DNA of 64,000 nt from Candidatus Aminicenantota bacterium (GTDB lineage: Bacteria > Acidobacteriota > Aminicenantia > UBA2199). A program made the position numbers and the translations under genes. The stretch spans positions 1-64,000 of the forward strand of contig JAPKZK010000157.1 of NCBI GenBank assembly GCA_026393835.1, in the 5' to 3' direction. The notes below the pieces were generated by a model, which was not told the DNA's origin, searched no databases, and worked only from the letters and a program-made list of their open reading frames with translations. Positions 50,149 through 64,000 of this stretch are shown one piece after another; the stretch's first letter is position 1; the number at the start of each line of letters is the position of its first letter.

Positions 50149-50205
50149 ACATTTCTAGCAACGATCACTAACTTCGTTAATTAGTTATTCTTAACCAATA
50201 TTGCC

Positions 50206-50631
50206 CTAGCGGGAGACTTTGTCCACTACCAGGCCGATGACCTCGATTTCAGCGTCTTTAATTTCATTCATCACGTCGACAACTTTGCCATATTCGACAT
50301 CCATGTCGGCTTTTAACAGGATTTTGGTTTTATCTTCCGGTTGGTCTGCTTCTATTTTGTCCATGATCAAGCCAGGTAGTTTTGTAATGTCTTCAACAAC
50401 TTTTTCATTAAAGACGACAGAGCCGTCTTTTCGGACAAACACTTCGAGCATAGACCCGGGTTTCGGTTGGTCATCGGTGTATGCAGCCTCAGGCAGCCTT
50501 ACGTTGGCCCCCTTCTGGATCATTGGGGTGACCACCATAAAGATAATTAATAGAACCAATAAGATATCGCACAGAGGTACGACATTCGGTTCGGATTTTA
50601 CGGCATTAGTACCGCCAACCTCAACGCTCAT
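50206..50631 (-). CDS. exbD: ExbD/TolR-type biopolymer transport protein
   Basis: 141 residues. N-terminal helix with the essential Asp (PLCDILLVLLIIFMVVTP), then a periplasmic domain (LPEAAYTDDQPKPGSMLEVFV). With ExbB it turns the proton gradient into force on TonB. Starts 2 bp after exbB. Confidence 0.92.
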   Translation of the reverse strand: MSVEVGGTNAVKSEPNVVPLCDILLVLLIIFMVVTPMIQKGANVRLPEAAYTDDQPKPGSMLEVFVRKDGSVVFNEKVVEDITKLPGLIMDKIEADQPEDKTKILLKADMDVEYGKVVDVMNEIKDAEIEVIGLVVDKVSR

Positions 50632-50633
50632 AC

Positions 50634-51317
50634 TTAGGCTCCTTTATTGATCTTTTTCTTGATATAGTGATCGATTAACTCAGATGAGGCATTTGCCATT
50701 TCGCCGCTGAAAATATCGACCCGGTTGACAAGGGTATTGAAGAACCACACGGCCACAACGGCCACCAGGATTCCAAAACCCGTGGTAACCAATGCTTCGG
50801 AAATGCCGCCGGCTACGGAAGCGATCCCGCCTGAACCGGATACGGACATACTCTGGAACGCAGTGATGATTCCAAAAACGGTTCCGAACAGCCCGACAAA
50901 AGGTCCGGTTGACCCGATGGTGGCTAAGCCGCCCATGCCGCGCTTAAATTCCACGAGACCTTTAATGGTTGCTCTCTCAATGGCTCTCTTAGCAGATTCG
51001 ACTTTTTCCGCGTATCCGGCATTGCTGCCTTCCTGGAATTCCAACTCATTCAAGCCGGCAATCAAAACTTTAGCCAGGTGGCTATTTTGGAATTGTTTAT
51101 CGGACGACACTTTGATGGATTCTTCCAGTTTACCTTCCTGCCAAAGTTTGCTGATGAGTCTCAGCAGGATATTTGATTGCTTCTTTGCCTTTGAAAAAAC
51201 AACAAGTCTCTCAACACCGACTGCGATCGAATAAATCGACATAAACAGTAAAATGATGACAACTCCTTTGGGGATGGGTCCCATTGAACTCCACATAGAT
51301 CCTAAATCCCAATGCAT
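50634..51317 (-). CDS. exbB: ExbB/TolQ/MotA-type proton channel protein
   Basis: 227 residues with three membrane helices; the conserved GPFVGLFGTVFGIITAF and the ISEALVTTGFGILVAVVAVWFFN segment mark the family. GGAGG before ATG. Forms the channel with ExbD. Confidence 0.93.
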   Translation of the reverse strand: MHWDLGSMWSSMGPIPKGVVIILLFMSIYSIAVGVERLVVFSKAKKQSNILLRLISKLWQEGKLEESIKVSSDKQFQNSHLAKVLIAGLNELEFQEGSNAGYAEKVESAKRAIERATIKGLVEFKRGMGGLATIGSTGPFVGLFGTVFGIITAFQSMSVSGSGGIASVAGGISEALVTTGFGILVAVVAVWFFNTLVNRVDIFSGEMANASSELIDHYIKKKINKGA

Positions 51318-51377
51318 GATTATACCTCCTATTATTTTATTTTATTCTCTATATAATAATCATCATAACTCAAACGA

Positions 51378-52121
51378 TTATTGATTATTCAGGTTGAATT
51401 TTACTACTACAGTGAACCGAACCGGCCTGGGCACGCCATTTAAGATATAAGGCTCGTAAACCCACTGCCTGATGGCGGCGAGCGCCGACTGTCTTAACAA
51501 GGGGTGGCCGTTAATGACCTGGGCGTCGATTACTCGTCCATAAATATCCGTCGTGGCGTTAATCACCACATTACCCTGGATGTGAGCTTTCAGCGCCACG
51601 GGTGGATATTGGGGATTCGGGGATTTGATGAGCCTGGGTTTCTGGATACTGGCCACCTGGATTGCCTGCGACACATCATCCGAATTTCCCCCGGGGCTTC
51701 CCAGGACGCCGCCGATAACGCCGCCCTCGACTCCACCTTCGACTCCACCTTCGACTCCTTCATCGAAACCGAAAGCGCCGATATTTTCTTCCTCGATTTC
51801 ATCCGGTATTTCAATGGGCGCTACCAACCTACCTGTAATGACGGCCTTCTTCTGGTCCGTGCTTTCTTTGCCCTGTTTTTTTTCGCCGCGCGACGACTTC
51901 TTTTTACCGGCTGGCGGCGGCGGCGGCGGCGGGGGGGCCGGCGGGGCCGCCATAAATACATTGATAACTTTTATCGGCGGAAGACTTGCTTCCGCTTCCA
52001 ACAACGGAACCACGATTACTACCACTAAAATGATCAAGTGCAAGAGTATGGAAAGCGGGAATGTGATCCACGTCTTTCGGCTCATCCGCGGGCCTGAATC
52101 TATTAGCGAATCTTCGAACAT
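51378..52121 (-). CDS. tonB: TonB-family energy transducer
   Basis: 247 residues. N-terminal membrane helix (LSILLHLIILVVVIVVPLL), a proline run (APPPPPPPPAGKKK), a Gly/Val/Glu tandem stretch (EGGVEGGVEGGVIGGV), and the C-terminal TonB domain (NPQYPPVALKAHIQGNVVI ... QWVYEPYILNGVPRPV). It spans the periplasm to outer-membrane receptors. The EGGV region is a 12-bp DNA tandem repeat. First gene of tonB-exbB-exbD. Confidence 0.93.
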   Translation of the reverse strand: MFEDSLIDSGPRMSRKTWITFPLSILLHLIILVVVIVVPLLEAEASLPPIKVINVFMAAPPAPPPPPPPPAGKKKSSRGEKKQGKESTDQKKAVITGRLVAPIEIPDEIEEENIGAFGFDEGVEGGVEGGVEGGVIGGVLGSPGGNSDDVSQAIQVASIQKPRLIKSPNPQYPPVALKAHIQGNVVINATTDIYGRVIDAQVINGHPLLRQSALAAIRQWVYEPYILNGVPRPVRFTVVVKFNLNNQ

Positions 52122-52160
52122 GTTAACCTCCCAAATTATTTCTGAATTTTAACATAGTTT

Positions 52161-52189
52161 AATATATACCAAATCTTCATAAATTTCAA
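52161..52189 (-). promoter_or_regulatory. Predicted sigma70 promoter of tonB-exbB-exbD
   Basis: Minus strand TTGAAA (52184-52189), 17-bp spacer, TATATT (52161-52166), then GGGAGG before tonB. Confidence 0.6.
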
Positions 52190-52197
52190 GTCTTAAT

Positions 52198-53376
52198 TCA
52201 TATTTTTTTTCTTTCAAGAAACTTTTTTTGCCAGACCATCAACCAGGCGCACGATTGATAGATGGATGAATAGGTGCCGATGATGATGCCGACAAACAAT
52301 GTGAAGGAGAAGGCGTAGAGCACTTCACCGCCCCAAACCATCAGCGCTATGAGGGAGAACAAGGTGGTGCCGCCGGTAATGACGGTCCGGCTTAAGGTTT
52401 GGTTGATGCTGGCATCCATTAACACCTCGGCGTCCTTGCCCCGTATGATTTTCAGGTTATCCCTGATCCGATCGAAGATAACGATGGTATCGTTAATGGA
52501 ATAGCCCACGAGGGTAAGGATGGCAGCAATTACCTGCATATTTACCTCGATGTTGAAAAACAGGATAAACGTGAGAACCACCATGACATCATGAAACAAT
52601 GTCAGTATCCCTGCAATTCCATAAATGAATTTGAACCTGAAGGCGATATATACGAGCATTCCCAGCATTGCATAAACGGCGGCGCGGGTGGCCTGGCCGC
52701 GAAGGTCTTTACCTACCTGGGGCCCAACGCTGTTGGAGCCGAGAATAGCAAAACGTCCCAGGAAAGCATTTTCTTTTAATACACGCATCACCTGGTTCTT
52801 CAAACCCAGTTTCTCGACCTGGTTGAAATCGGATATCAGGCCTTTGGGATCCTGGGTAATTAAGTCGATTATTTTTTTAGCGCTGTCGGCCGCTATTTCG
52901 GTTTCAGTCCCTTTGGTTACCAGGAACTCTGCTATCCGCCTCTCAGATGCGTCATTTAAATCCAGCTTCACTGTATTTAATTTTTTCTCTTCCGCTGTCA
53001 ACAATGCATCTTTGACCAGGCCGATCAGTTCCTTTTGCTGACCGGCGTCGTTGTTTTTCTCGCTTTCCTTGCTTGTTTCGTCGGTGGTTTCAAATACCTG
53101 CTCGGTCCTGATATAGAACTTATTTTCACTGGCGATCCTCTGGATGGTGGATTTCCCCATTCCCACTTTTTGCATGGCTTGCCTTACGTCATCGACAGAG
53201 GTATTATCCCTGAAACTGATCTCCAGCAATGTGCCGCCGGTAAAATCGAGTCCCATGTTAAAACCTTTTGTAAAAAACAGGACAATCCCGAAGATAATAA
53301 TCATCCCGGAAACAGCAAAACCCCACTTGCGTATACGCATAAACTTAAAATTGGGTACTTCTTTAAATATTTTCAT
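52198..53376 (-). CDS. secF: Protein translocase subunit SecF
   Basis: 392 residues, longer than the usual ~300. Six membrane helices with FTGGTLLEISF near the N-terminus and the VGYSINDTIVIFDRIRDNL block. The first periplasmic region holds an extra 90 or so residues (about 85-180: TTDETSKESEKNND ... AEKKLNTVKLDLNDASERRIAEFL). Works with SecD in late translocation. AGGAG before ATG. Confidence 0.94.
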   Translation of the reverse strand: MKIFKEVPNFKFMRIRKWGFAVSGMIIIFGIVLFFTKGFNMGLDFTGGTLLEISFRDNTSVDDVRQAMQKVGMGKSTIQRIASENKFYIRTEQVFETTDETSKESEKNNDAGQQKELIGLVKDALLTAEEKKLNTVKLDLNDASERRIAEFLVTKGTETEIAADSAKKIIDLITQDPKGLISDFNQVEKLGLKNQVMRVLKENAFLGRFAILGSNSVGPQVGKDLRGQATRAAVYAMLGMLVYIAFRFKFIYGIAGILTLFHDVMVVLTFILFFNIEVNMQVIAAILTLVGYSINDTIVIFDRIRDNLKIIRGKDAEVLMDASINQTLSRTVITGGTTLFSLIALMVWGGEVLYAFSFTLFVGIIIGTYSSIYQSCAWLMVWQKKFLERKKI

Positions 53377-53393
53377 CTGCGACTCCTGTTCAT

Positions 53394-54938
53394 CTAAATG
53401 CTAATCCTGGTAAGTTTTTTCCTGCCGGAATATACCAGGTCGAACAACGCCCGTGAGACAAATACCGCGGTGAACATACTGGCGGCAATACCGATCACGA
53501 GGGTAACGGCAAATCCTTTAATGGCGCTGGTCCCGAATTGGAATAAAAAGGCGGCAGAGATAACGGTGGTTAAGTTGGAATCGAAGATGGTGATAAATGC
53601 CTTTTTAAACCCGGAATCGATGGCGGATTTGGGGGCTTTGCCGGCTTTCAGGTCTTCCTTTATTCGTTCGAAAACCAGGACGTTGGCGTCTACGGCCATA
53701 CCCATGGTGAGAATAATACCGGCAATGCCCGGCAGCGTAAGGGTGGCTTTAAAATAGGCCAATACGCCCATCAGCATCAATAGGTTCAGCAATAAAGCGA
53801 TAATGGCATTGACTCCCGCGCCTTTATAATAGACAAGCATGAATATGATTACAATTAAAAAACCGGCGAGACAAGAAATTAACCCCTTGCGGACGGAATC
53901 CGCGCCCAGGGAAGGCCCGATAATCTGTTCATGCTGGAGTCTCAACTCGGCGGGAAGAGAGCCGGACCGCAGCTTCAATGCCAGGTCGCTGGCTTCATCG
54001 GTGGTAAACCGTCCCTGGATGATGCCGTCATAAGAAATGACGGCGTTAACCACGGGATCTGAGACTATCCGGTCGTCCAGCACGATGGCGAGTTTTTTCC
54101 CGATATTGGCGGCGGTAAATGTCTGGAACCTTTTAGCGCCCTGGGCATTGAGGGAAAAGGAAACGGCGGGACCGCCGTACTCATCCCTGCTCAGGTGAGC
54201 GCTCTTTAATTCCCGTCCGGTAATAACGGATTCTACCCTTAATACGGAATACCCTTTAATGTCGCCCGCGGCATGTTTTACCATCATCATGTCTTCGGGC
54301 AATTTACCCGCGTACTGTTTCAGGGCTTCTTCTTCGGTCTCGAAAGGACCGGCTTCGACTTTCTTCAATTCCAATACGGCGGCGCTTTTTATTAAGCCCA
54401 TCACGCGATCTTTTTCTTTATCGCTCACACCGGGCAGCTCAACCAGTAACTGGTTGTCCCCTATTTTTTGGAGCACCGGCTCGGCGACGCCGAACTCGTT
54501 GATACGGTTGCTGATGGTTTCCAGGGCCTGGCTCACGGTTTGATCGGCCAAATCACGTTCCACCAGTTCTTTCAACGTTAAAGTGACGCGATCCCCGATA
54601 ATGGTGTAACTCCAATCGGGGAATTCATCGTCCAGGGTATCTTTGATGGCTTTCTCATCAGCATAAACGGTTCCATTGATTTCGATTTTATTAATGCCCT
54701 GGCGAACGGCGTCCTGGAATTTGAGACTGAGTTCTTTCAAACGGTTTTTCAAACGCTGTACGCTGTTGTCGGTCTGTTTCTGGACGGCTTTATCGGTGTC
54801 TACCGCGAATACCAGGTGCATTCCGCCCTTGAGATCGAGCCCCAGGCTGATCTTTTCCCGGGGCGGTATAAACAGCACCACGGATAGCGCTGTTACCGCT
54901 AAAATTAATCCAATTTTCCAACCCAATGATTTTTTCAT
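53394..54938 (-). CDS. secD: Protein translocase subunit SecD
   Basis: 514 residues from ATG 54938 (GGAGG 5 nt upstream). LGLDLKGGMHLVFAVD near the start, a large periplasmic region with the P1 domain, and six helices with GMAVDANVLVFERIKEDL. Pulls exported proteins across with the proton gradient. Confidence 0.95.
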   Translation of the reverse strand: MKKSLGWKIGLILAVTALSVVLFIPPREKISLGLDLKGGMHLVFAVDTDKAVQKQTDNSVQRLKNRLKELSLKFQDAVRQGINKIEINGTVYADEKAIKDTLDDEFPDWSYTIIGDRVTLTLKELVERDLADQTVSQALETISNRINEFGVAEPVLQKIGDNQLLVELPGVSDKEKDRVMGLIKSAAVLELKKVEAGPFETEEEALKQYAGKLPEDMMMVKHAAGDIKGYSVLRVESVITGRELKSAHLSRDEYGGPAVSFSLNAQGAKRFQTFTAANIGKKLAIVLDDRIVSDPVVNAVISYDGIIQGRFTTDEASDLALKLRSGSLPAELRLQHEQIIGPSLGADSVRKGLISCLAGFLIVIIFMLVYYKGAGVNAIIALLLNLLMLMGVLAYFKATLTLPGIAGIILTMGMAVDANVLVFERIKEDLKAGKAPKSAIDSGFKKAFITIFDSNLTTVISAAFLFQFGTSAIKGFAVTLVIGIAASMFTAVFVSRALFDLVYSGRKKLTRISI

Positions 54939-54964
54939 CTTTTCCTCCAAAACACTGTTTTCAA

Positions 54965-55294
54965 CTAATCCTTAGTATCGCTTCCCCGGCCTTGCGGGTC
55001 GATGACCGCGGCTATGGATGGTTTGGTCACCTGGATGGTGGTGTTTTTACTAACTTCGATCTCGATTCTATCTTCCATCACGCGGGTTACGGTTCCGTAA
55101 ATGCCCCCGCTGGTGATGACCCGTTCCCCGCCTTTCAGAGCAGTGATCATGTTTTGATGCTGCTTTTGTTTTTTTCGGGCGGGCATGATGATCAGGAAAT
55201 AGAATATGACAAAAATGATGATAAATGGGAATAGGGCAGTGAGCATACTTGGCTGCTGCCCTCCTCCGGCTGCGGCTTCTCCATATAAAAACAT
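54965..55294 (-). CDS. yajC: Preprotein translocase subunit YajC
   Basis: 109 residues. One membrane helix (LFPFIIIFVIFYFLIIMPARKKQKQHQNMI), then a KGGERVITSGGIYGTVTRV small barrel. Normal partner of SecDF. GGAG before ATG. Confidence 0.95.
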   Translation of the reverse strand: MFLYGEAAAGGGQQPSMLTALFPFIIIFVIFYFLIIMPARKKQKQHQNMITALKGGERVITSGGIYGTVTRVMEDRIEIEVSKNTTIQVTKPSIAAVIDPQGRGSDTKD

Positions 55295-55295
55295 G

Positions 55296-56420
<1,125 letters not shown>

Positions 56421-56449
56421 TACTTCGCCTTCATTTTTTTAGTGTTTCT

Positions 56450-57310
56450 TTATTGTTTTTCCAGTTCCGCTATTCTTTTACGGAACCGCTCAACGTTTTT
56501 GCTGTTGGGGAAATTTTTAATAAACCCTTTCAATATTTCCAGGGTGAGTTTGGGGTCTTTGATTTTTTCGGAATAATAGGCGGCCGACGCATAACCCCCT
56601 TCGGCATCTTCGGACCCGGGATATACTTTATTTATTTCCAACAACGCAGCGACGGCTTCCTGGTATTTTTTCCATTTGTAATAGATGTATCCCCGCTGGT
56701 ACATGGCGGCGGACGCTTGCTTCAGCGCGTTATCTTTATCCATTTCGACGACCCGGTGGATAAGTTCCAACGCCTGGGGGTAATCGGCCCTGGCAATGTA
56801 TTTATCGAGAATACCAAACATAAGCGTGATTTTCTCAAAGGATTTATCGGTTTGGGGATATTCTTTGTATTTGCCCAGCAGGTCATCGAGGGTCCCGATT
56901 CCTTTCTTTAAATCTTCCAGGCTTTTGATTAATGCTTCGGGGTCGCTAAATCCTAACATTCGATCTAATTCCGCGCCGTCGGGTTTGAATATCACCAGGG
57001 TGGGATAGGAATAGACTTTGAATTTGTTTTCCGCTTCAGTGTCTTTTTCAGGATTGATTTTGATGAGGGCATAGTTTTCTTTGCTGAAGTATTCTCCAAC
57101 CTTTGCGTCGCTGAAGGTTAGTTCGTCCAGTCTTTTGCAATGGGGGCACCAGTCGGTGTAAAAATCGATCAGTACAGGCTGTTTCTTTTCTACAGCGGTT
57201 TTTAACGTTTGCTGCCAATCGGTCTGCCACTCGACGGCAGGGGCTGAAAAAAGCAGCCAGTACGCTGCCAAAATGGTGAAGAATGCAATGATTATGATTC
57301 TTTGTTTCAT
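56450..57310 (-). CDS. Thioredoxin-fold protein with TPR-like tail
   Basis: 286 residues. Signal anchor (IIIIAFFTILAAYWLLF), thioredoxin domain (about 30-135) with WCPHC and YPTLVIFK, then three TPR-like helices (ALELIHRVVEMDKDNALKQA, EDAEGGYASAAYY, LEILKGFIKNFPNS). Periplasmic or membrane-tethered redox protein. Heads the operon with tgt-yajC-secD-secF. Confidence 0.88.
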   Translation of the reverse strand: MKQRIIIIAFFTILAAYWLLFSAPAVEWQTDWQQTLKTAVEKKQPVLIDFYTDWCPHCKRLDELTFSDAKVGEYFSKENYALIKINPEKDTEAENKFKVYSYPTLVIFKPDGAELDRMLGFSDPEALIKSLEDLKKGIGTLDDLLGKYKEYPQTDKSFEKITLMFGILDKYIARADYPQALELIHRVVEMDKDNALKQASAAMYQRGYIYYKWKKYQEAVAALLEINKVYPGSEDAEGGYASAAYYSEKIKDPKLTLEILKGFIKNFPNSKNVERFRKRIAELEKQ

Positions 57311-57345
57311 AGGAACCTCCGGGATGGTGTTTTATGTGAGGGATA

Positions 57346-57374
57346 AGTATACACTTTTTTGGTAATAAAATCAA
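57346..57374 (-). promoter_or_regulatory. Predicted promoter of the thioredoxin-tgt-yajC-secDF operon
   Basis: Minus strand TTGATT (57369-57374), 17-bp spacer, TATACT (57346-57351). Confidence 0.6.
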
Positions 57375-57565
57375 GGACCTTTTTATAACTATTAATTGTC
57401 AATTGTTAATGGTTAATTGTTAACAAGAGATAAGGGAGAAGAGAGAAAGGAACACCCGTAGAAATCCTTAAAAGTCACAACTGAATCCTTATCATTCAAC
57501 AAAATCTCCTTGATAGGAATCGCGCTCTTCTCCTCAATCACATTTCTCTCCTCAACTTTCACTTT

Positions 57566-57919
57566 TTATTTCCTGCTTTTACACAGCGGCTCCTTAAATG
57601 TCAACACTCTATCCTTATCATTCATCTTTCTATCCACATCATTCACTGTTATCTTCTCATCGTTCATTTTTTGTTTCTCGTCTGTCACTACGATCTTCCT
57701 GCCATTCACAATACTATTCTTGTTTGTCACATTTTTATCCCTGTTTGTCACTGCACCTTTCTCCTCTGTCATTGCGCTCTTCCCCTCTGTCACTGCGCTC
57801 TTATGGCTATTCATTGCGGAATTATAGATATTCACTGCGGAGTTCCTGTTATTCACAAAACTATCCATAGCATTCACTCCGCTCTCCTTAACTGTCACTC
57901 CCCTCTCCCTGGCAGTCAC
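57566..57919 (-). CDS. 21-bp-period heptad repeat protein (uncertain gene)
   Basis: 117 residues from GTG 57919 (AAGG 8 nt upstream). The whole product is about 14 seven-residue repeats of the form x-V-(N/T)-x-x-x-(S/K), for example AVNIYNS, AMNSHKS, AVTEGKS, AMTEEKG, AVTNRDK. It is polar, with Val/Met every seventh place, so it could form a helical rod or beta solenoid. After the stop a related tail (NVIEEKSAI, LNDKDSVVTFKDFYG) continues in the same frame, so the gene may be degraded. Function unknown. Confidence 0.45.
   Translation of the reverse strand: MTARERGVTVKESGVNAMDSFVNNRNSAVNIYNSAMNSHKSAVTEGKSAMTEEKGAVTNRDKNVTNKNSIVNGRKIVVTDEKQKMNDEKITVNDVDRKMNDKDRVLTFKEPLCKSRK
57566..57919. repeat. 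Degenerate 21-bp tandem repeat
   Basis: About 14 units whose common words on the plus strand are TTCACTGCGGA, GTCACTGCGCTCTT and GTTTGTCACT. Period exactly 21 bp with no indels, so the frame is kept. Confidence 0.75.
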
Positions 57920-58002
57920 CGCGCCGGCCTTAACAACCCTTCACGGGATTTCATATGGGGGGTTTGATGAATCAATCCCCTACATTGATTTTGACCTGCA
58001 TG

Positions 58003-58031
58003 TTGACAATCGAAAAAGTTAATACTATACT
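58003..58031 (+). promoter_or_regulatory. Predicted sigma70 promoter of the TIR-CHAT gene
   Basis: TTGACA (58003-58008), 17-bp spacer, TATACT (58026-58031). One of the strongest in the window, ~55 bp before the start codon. Confidence 0.75.
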
Positions 58032-58083
58032 GGGGAATCGCGAAATTATTTGAACCTTTTAATCGTTGGAGATGGTATGACCG

Positions 58084-62606
<4,523 letters not shown>

Positions 62607-62610
62607 AAAA

Positions 62611-62722
62611 GATAGAAGGTAAGAAGGTAAGAAGGTAAGAAGGTGAGGAAAAGATAAAATGATGATTGATGAATGATGAAGAAAAGATAGAAGGTAAGAA
62701 GGTGAGAAGGTAAGAGGGTGAG
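62611..62722. repeat. AAGAAGGT(A/G)AG tandem repeats
   Basis: Two blocks of GAAGGTAAGAAGGTAAG-like 8-9-bp units (62613-62655 and 62689-62722), each followed by GGAAAA. Non-coding. Confidence 0.7.
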
Positions 62723-62761
62723 GAAAAACATCCTGTAATCTGTGTTAATCTGTGAAATCGG

Positions 62762-62790
62762 TGGACACGTTTTTCTTCGCGGTCCTTCGC
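62762..62790. repeat. Repeat TGGACACG...CCTTCGC, left copy
   Basis: 29 bp identical to 63927-63955. Both are followed within 30 bp by TTCGCGGCTATTTTTT. They frame the DUF6883/DUF4926 pair. Confidence 0.75.
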
Positions 62791-62896
62791 GTTCTTCGCG
62801 GCTATTTTTTGTTGCCAGGGGACGTGAAGAAAAAAAGGTAGATTACGGGTCAAGCCAAAGGATGTCTCTAAAACAATAGATACCTAAGATTGTAGG

Positions 62897-62925
62897 TTGA
62901 CAAATAAGCGAAATAATAATATCCT
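62897..62925 (+). promoter_or_regulatory. Predicted promoter of the DUF6883/DUF4926 pair
   Basis: TTGACA (62897-62902), 17-bp spacer, TATCCT (62920-62925), about 72 bp before the ATG. Confidence 0.6.
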
Positions 62926-62997
62926 TTTAACTGAGGAAAAAATGGAAACTACCAGGAAAATAGTAGACGTATGTTCAGGTAAAGGAGTTAACCAGGA

Positions 62998-63330
62998 ATG
63001 AAACTTCCCAATCGAGAAAAAGCCTATATCGAATCGTCTAAAGTGCACGATTACCTTCTATCGAATGTACATCCAATAGGGAAGTGGAAGGCTAGATTTT
63101 TTGGTGCCTATGGTTTTGAAGATTCAAATGAGGACTTATTGGGGCAACAGTTGATGACTATTGCTCATTCCGAAGATATCAGGAATATTATATCATCCCC
63201 GCATGGTATGAAGTACATTATTGAAGGCACACTTGAAACACCGGTAGGTATCCTCGTAAAAGTGCGGACGGTCTGGATTATAGATGATGGTCAAGATCGT
63301 CCACGCTTTGTGACAGCATACCCGCTGTAA
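62998..63330 (+). CDS. DUF6883 domain protein
   Basis: 110 residues. KLPNREKAYIESSKVHDYLLS, HPIGKWKARFFGAYGF and VRTVWIIDDGQDRPRFVTAYP are the hallmarks of DUF6883, a small barrel-like family common in TA-like and polymorphic-toxin loci. AAAGGAG upstream (11 nt). It is followed by a DUF4926 protein after 22 bp. Biochemical role unknown. Confidence 0.8.
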   Translation: MKLPNREKAYIESSKVHDYLLSNVHPIGKWKARFFGAYGFEDSNEDLLGQQLMTIAHSEDIRNIISSPHGMKYIIEGTLETPVGILVKVRTVWIIDDGQDRPRFVTAYPL

Positions 63331-63352
63331 ACAAATTATTTGGAGGTAGAAC

Positions 63353-63589
63353 ATGATTCGTGAATTAGAGACCGTCGCCCTTACACATGATATCGACGTG
63401 TATGGCTTGAAAGATGGCGACTTAGGAGCCGTGGTGCACTGCTATGAAGATGGTGACGCCTTTGAAGTGGAATTTGTTGATTTTGATGGTAAAACCATTG
63501 CCCTTCTTACTCTCAACCGGGAGGCTATTCGTTCACTTGGCGGCAGAAAAGTCCTGCACGTTCGAGAACTGTTACCCATTGCAGTATAA
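63353..63589 (+). CDS. DUF4926 domain protein
   Basis: 78 residues. The GDLGAVVHCYEDGDAFEVEFVD and LLTLNREAIRSL blocks fit DUF4926, a short SH3-like barrel often encoded with DUF6883. GGAGG lies 5 nt before the ATG. The pair is probably co-transcribed. A toxin/antitoxin role is plausible but unproven. Confidence 0.85.
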   Translation: MIRELETVALTHDIDVYGLKDGDLGAVVHCYEDGDAFEVEFVDFDGKTIALLTLNREAIRSLGGRKVLHVRELLPIAV

Positions 63590-63926
63590 ATGTATAAAAA
63601 ACAATCTATGAACAATCTGTAATACTATTTGGCAATTTCTGGTTTTTTTAGCTAGAATTTTCAAGCAACGATCTGGAAAACGTTTATAGAAAAGCATTTC
63701 AAACACCCAAAAAATGGCTGTAATTATTTTTCTTTTTTATTTTTAGCCTGTTTATCCCGATTGCCGGCCATTGACATAATTTCGCGAGGGGGACATGGAA
63801 AGGTGGTGGTTGGGGGGTTTGGGTTACAGGCGGATAAGGAGGCGCCTAATTTCCCCCAATTTAATAGCCACTCCCGTAGGGAGGCCGCTTTAACTTTGGT
63901 TGCGGCTTACCGCGATGCGTAATCTG

Positions 63927-63955
63927 TGGACACGTTTTTCTTCGCGGTCCTTCGC
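63927..63955. repeat. Repeat TGGACACG...CCTTCGC, right copy
   Basis: Second copy of 62762-62790. The remaining 63590-64000 shows no gene. Confidence 0.75.
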
Positions 63956-64000
63956 CTTTTTTGGGTGTCCCGCCGGGACCTTCGCGGCTATTTTTTTATC

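Noticed and set aside
57598..57967. Plus-strand frames rich in Ser/His/Tyr or Cys
   Set aside because: Shadow frames of the 21-bp repeat; the minus frame keeps a regular heptad pattern and the plus frames have no clear start signal.

Overview
The window looks like chromosomal DNA of a diderm (Gram-negative-type) bacterium. It carries a type II secretion operon, TonB/ExbB/ExbD, SecDF-YajC, two small outer-membrane-barrel-like secreted proteins and a TlpA-type lipoprotein. The mix of LRR-Roc-COR, CHAT, TIR, HEPN and AAA/PD-(D/E)XK genes, many small TA-like genes and abundant dispersed palindromic repeats recalls Acidobacteriota/Aminicenantota-like genomes. That is an impression from gene content, not a phylogenetic placement. 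Many genes have clear sigma70-type promoters (TTGACA-like, 17-bp spacer, TATAAT-like). No rRNA, tRNA or transposase was recognised.

Layout. (1) 0-7.8 kb is a repeat-rich accessory region: DUF4160/DUF2442 pair, AbiEi/AbiEii-type toxin-antitoxin pair with a perfect operator palindrome, YhcG-type PD-(D/E)XK nuclease, an orphan four-repeat CRISPR array, a three-gene operon ending in a HEPN/zinc-ribbon protein, and an orphan YgiT-type zinc protein. (2) 7.8-18.4 kb is one minus-strand type II secretion operon in transcription order gspH-I-J-K-L-M-C-D-G-E-F; gspH is frameshifted at a homopolymer. (3) 18.4-34.3 kb is a conflict/defence island: Schlafen-AlbA-type regulator with an internal deletion, TIR/deoxyribosyltransferase-like protein, PIN toxin with a large partner, an LRR-Roc-COR GTPase next to a trypsin-like protease (both seem to carry the same effector-associated domain), an AAA/PD-(D/E)XK protein framed by 128-bp direct repeats, a truncated AAA ATPase, and a ParB-AAA ATPase coupled to a TOPRIM protein (PARIS-like logic). 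(4) 34.3-57.4 kb is mostly housekeeping: putP, an FAD oxidoreductase, subtilisin, SDR/DUF2867 protein, histidine kinase, TlpA lipoprotein, recN-miaB, queCDE, a lipid kinase, tonB-exbB-exbD, and thioredoxin-tgt-yajC-secD-secF. (5) 57.4-64 kb is accessory again: a 21-bp-period repeat gene, a 1498-residue TIR-CHAT-NTPase-TPR protein, and a DUF6883/DUF4926 pair between copies of a repeat.

Best candidates for under-described biology are the two-gene LRR-Roc-COR-EAD plus EAD-protease system (22.9-26.9 kb), the ParB-AAA plus TOPRIM pair (31.1-34.2 kb), the HEPN/zinc-ribbon operon (5.8-7.16 kb), the TIR-CHAT-NTPase-TPR protein (58.1-62.6 kb), and a family of palindromic elements that lie in frame inside coding sequences (gspD, gspJ, and twice in the TIR-CHAT gene).
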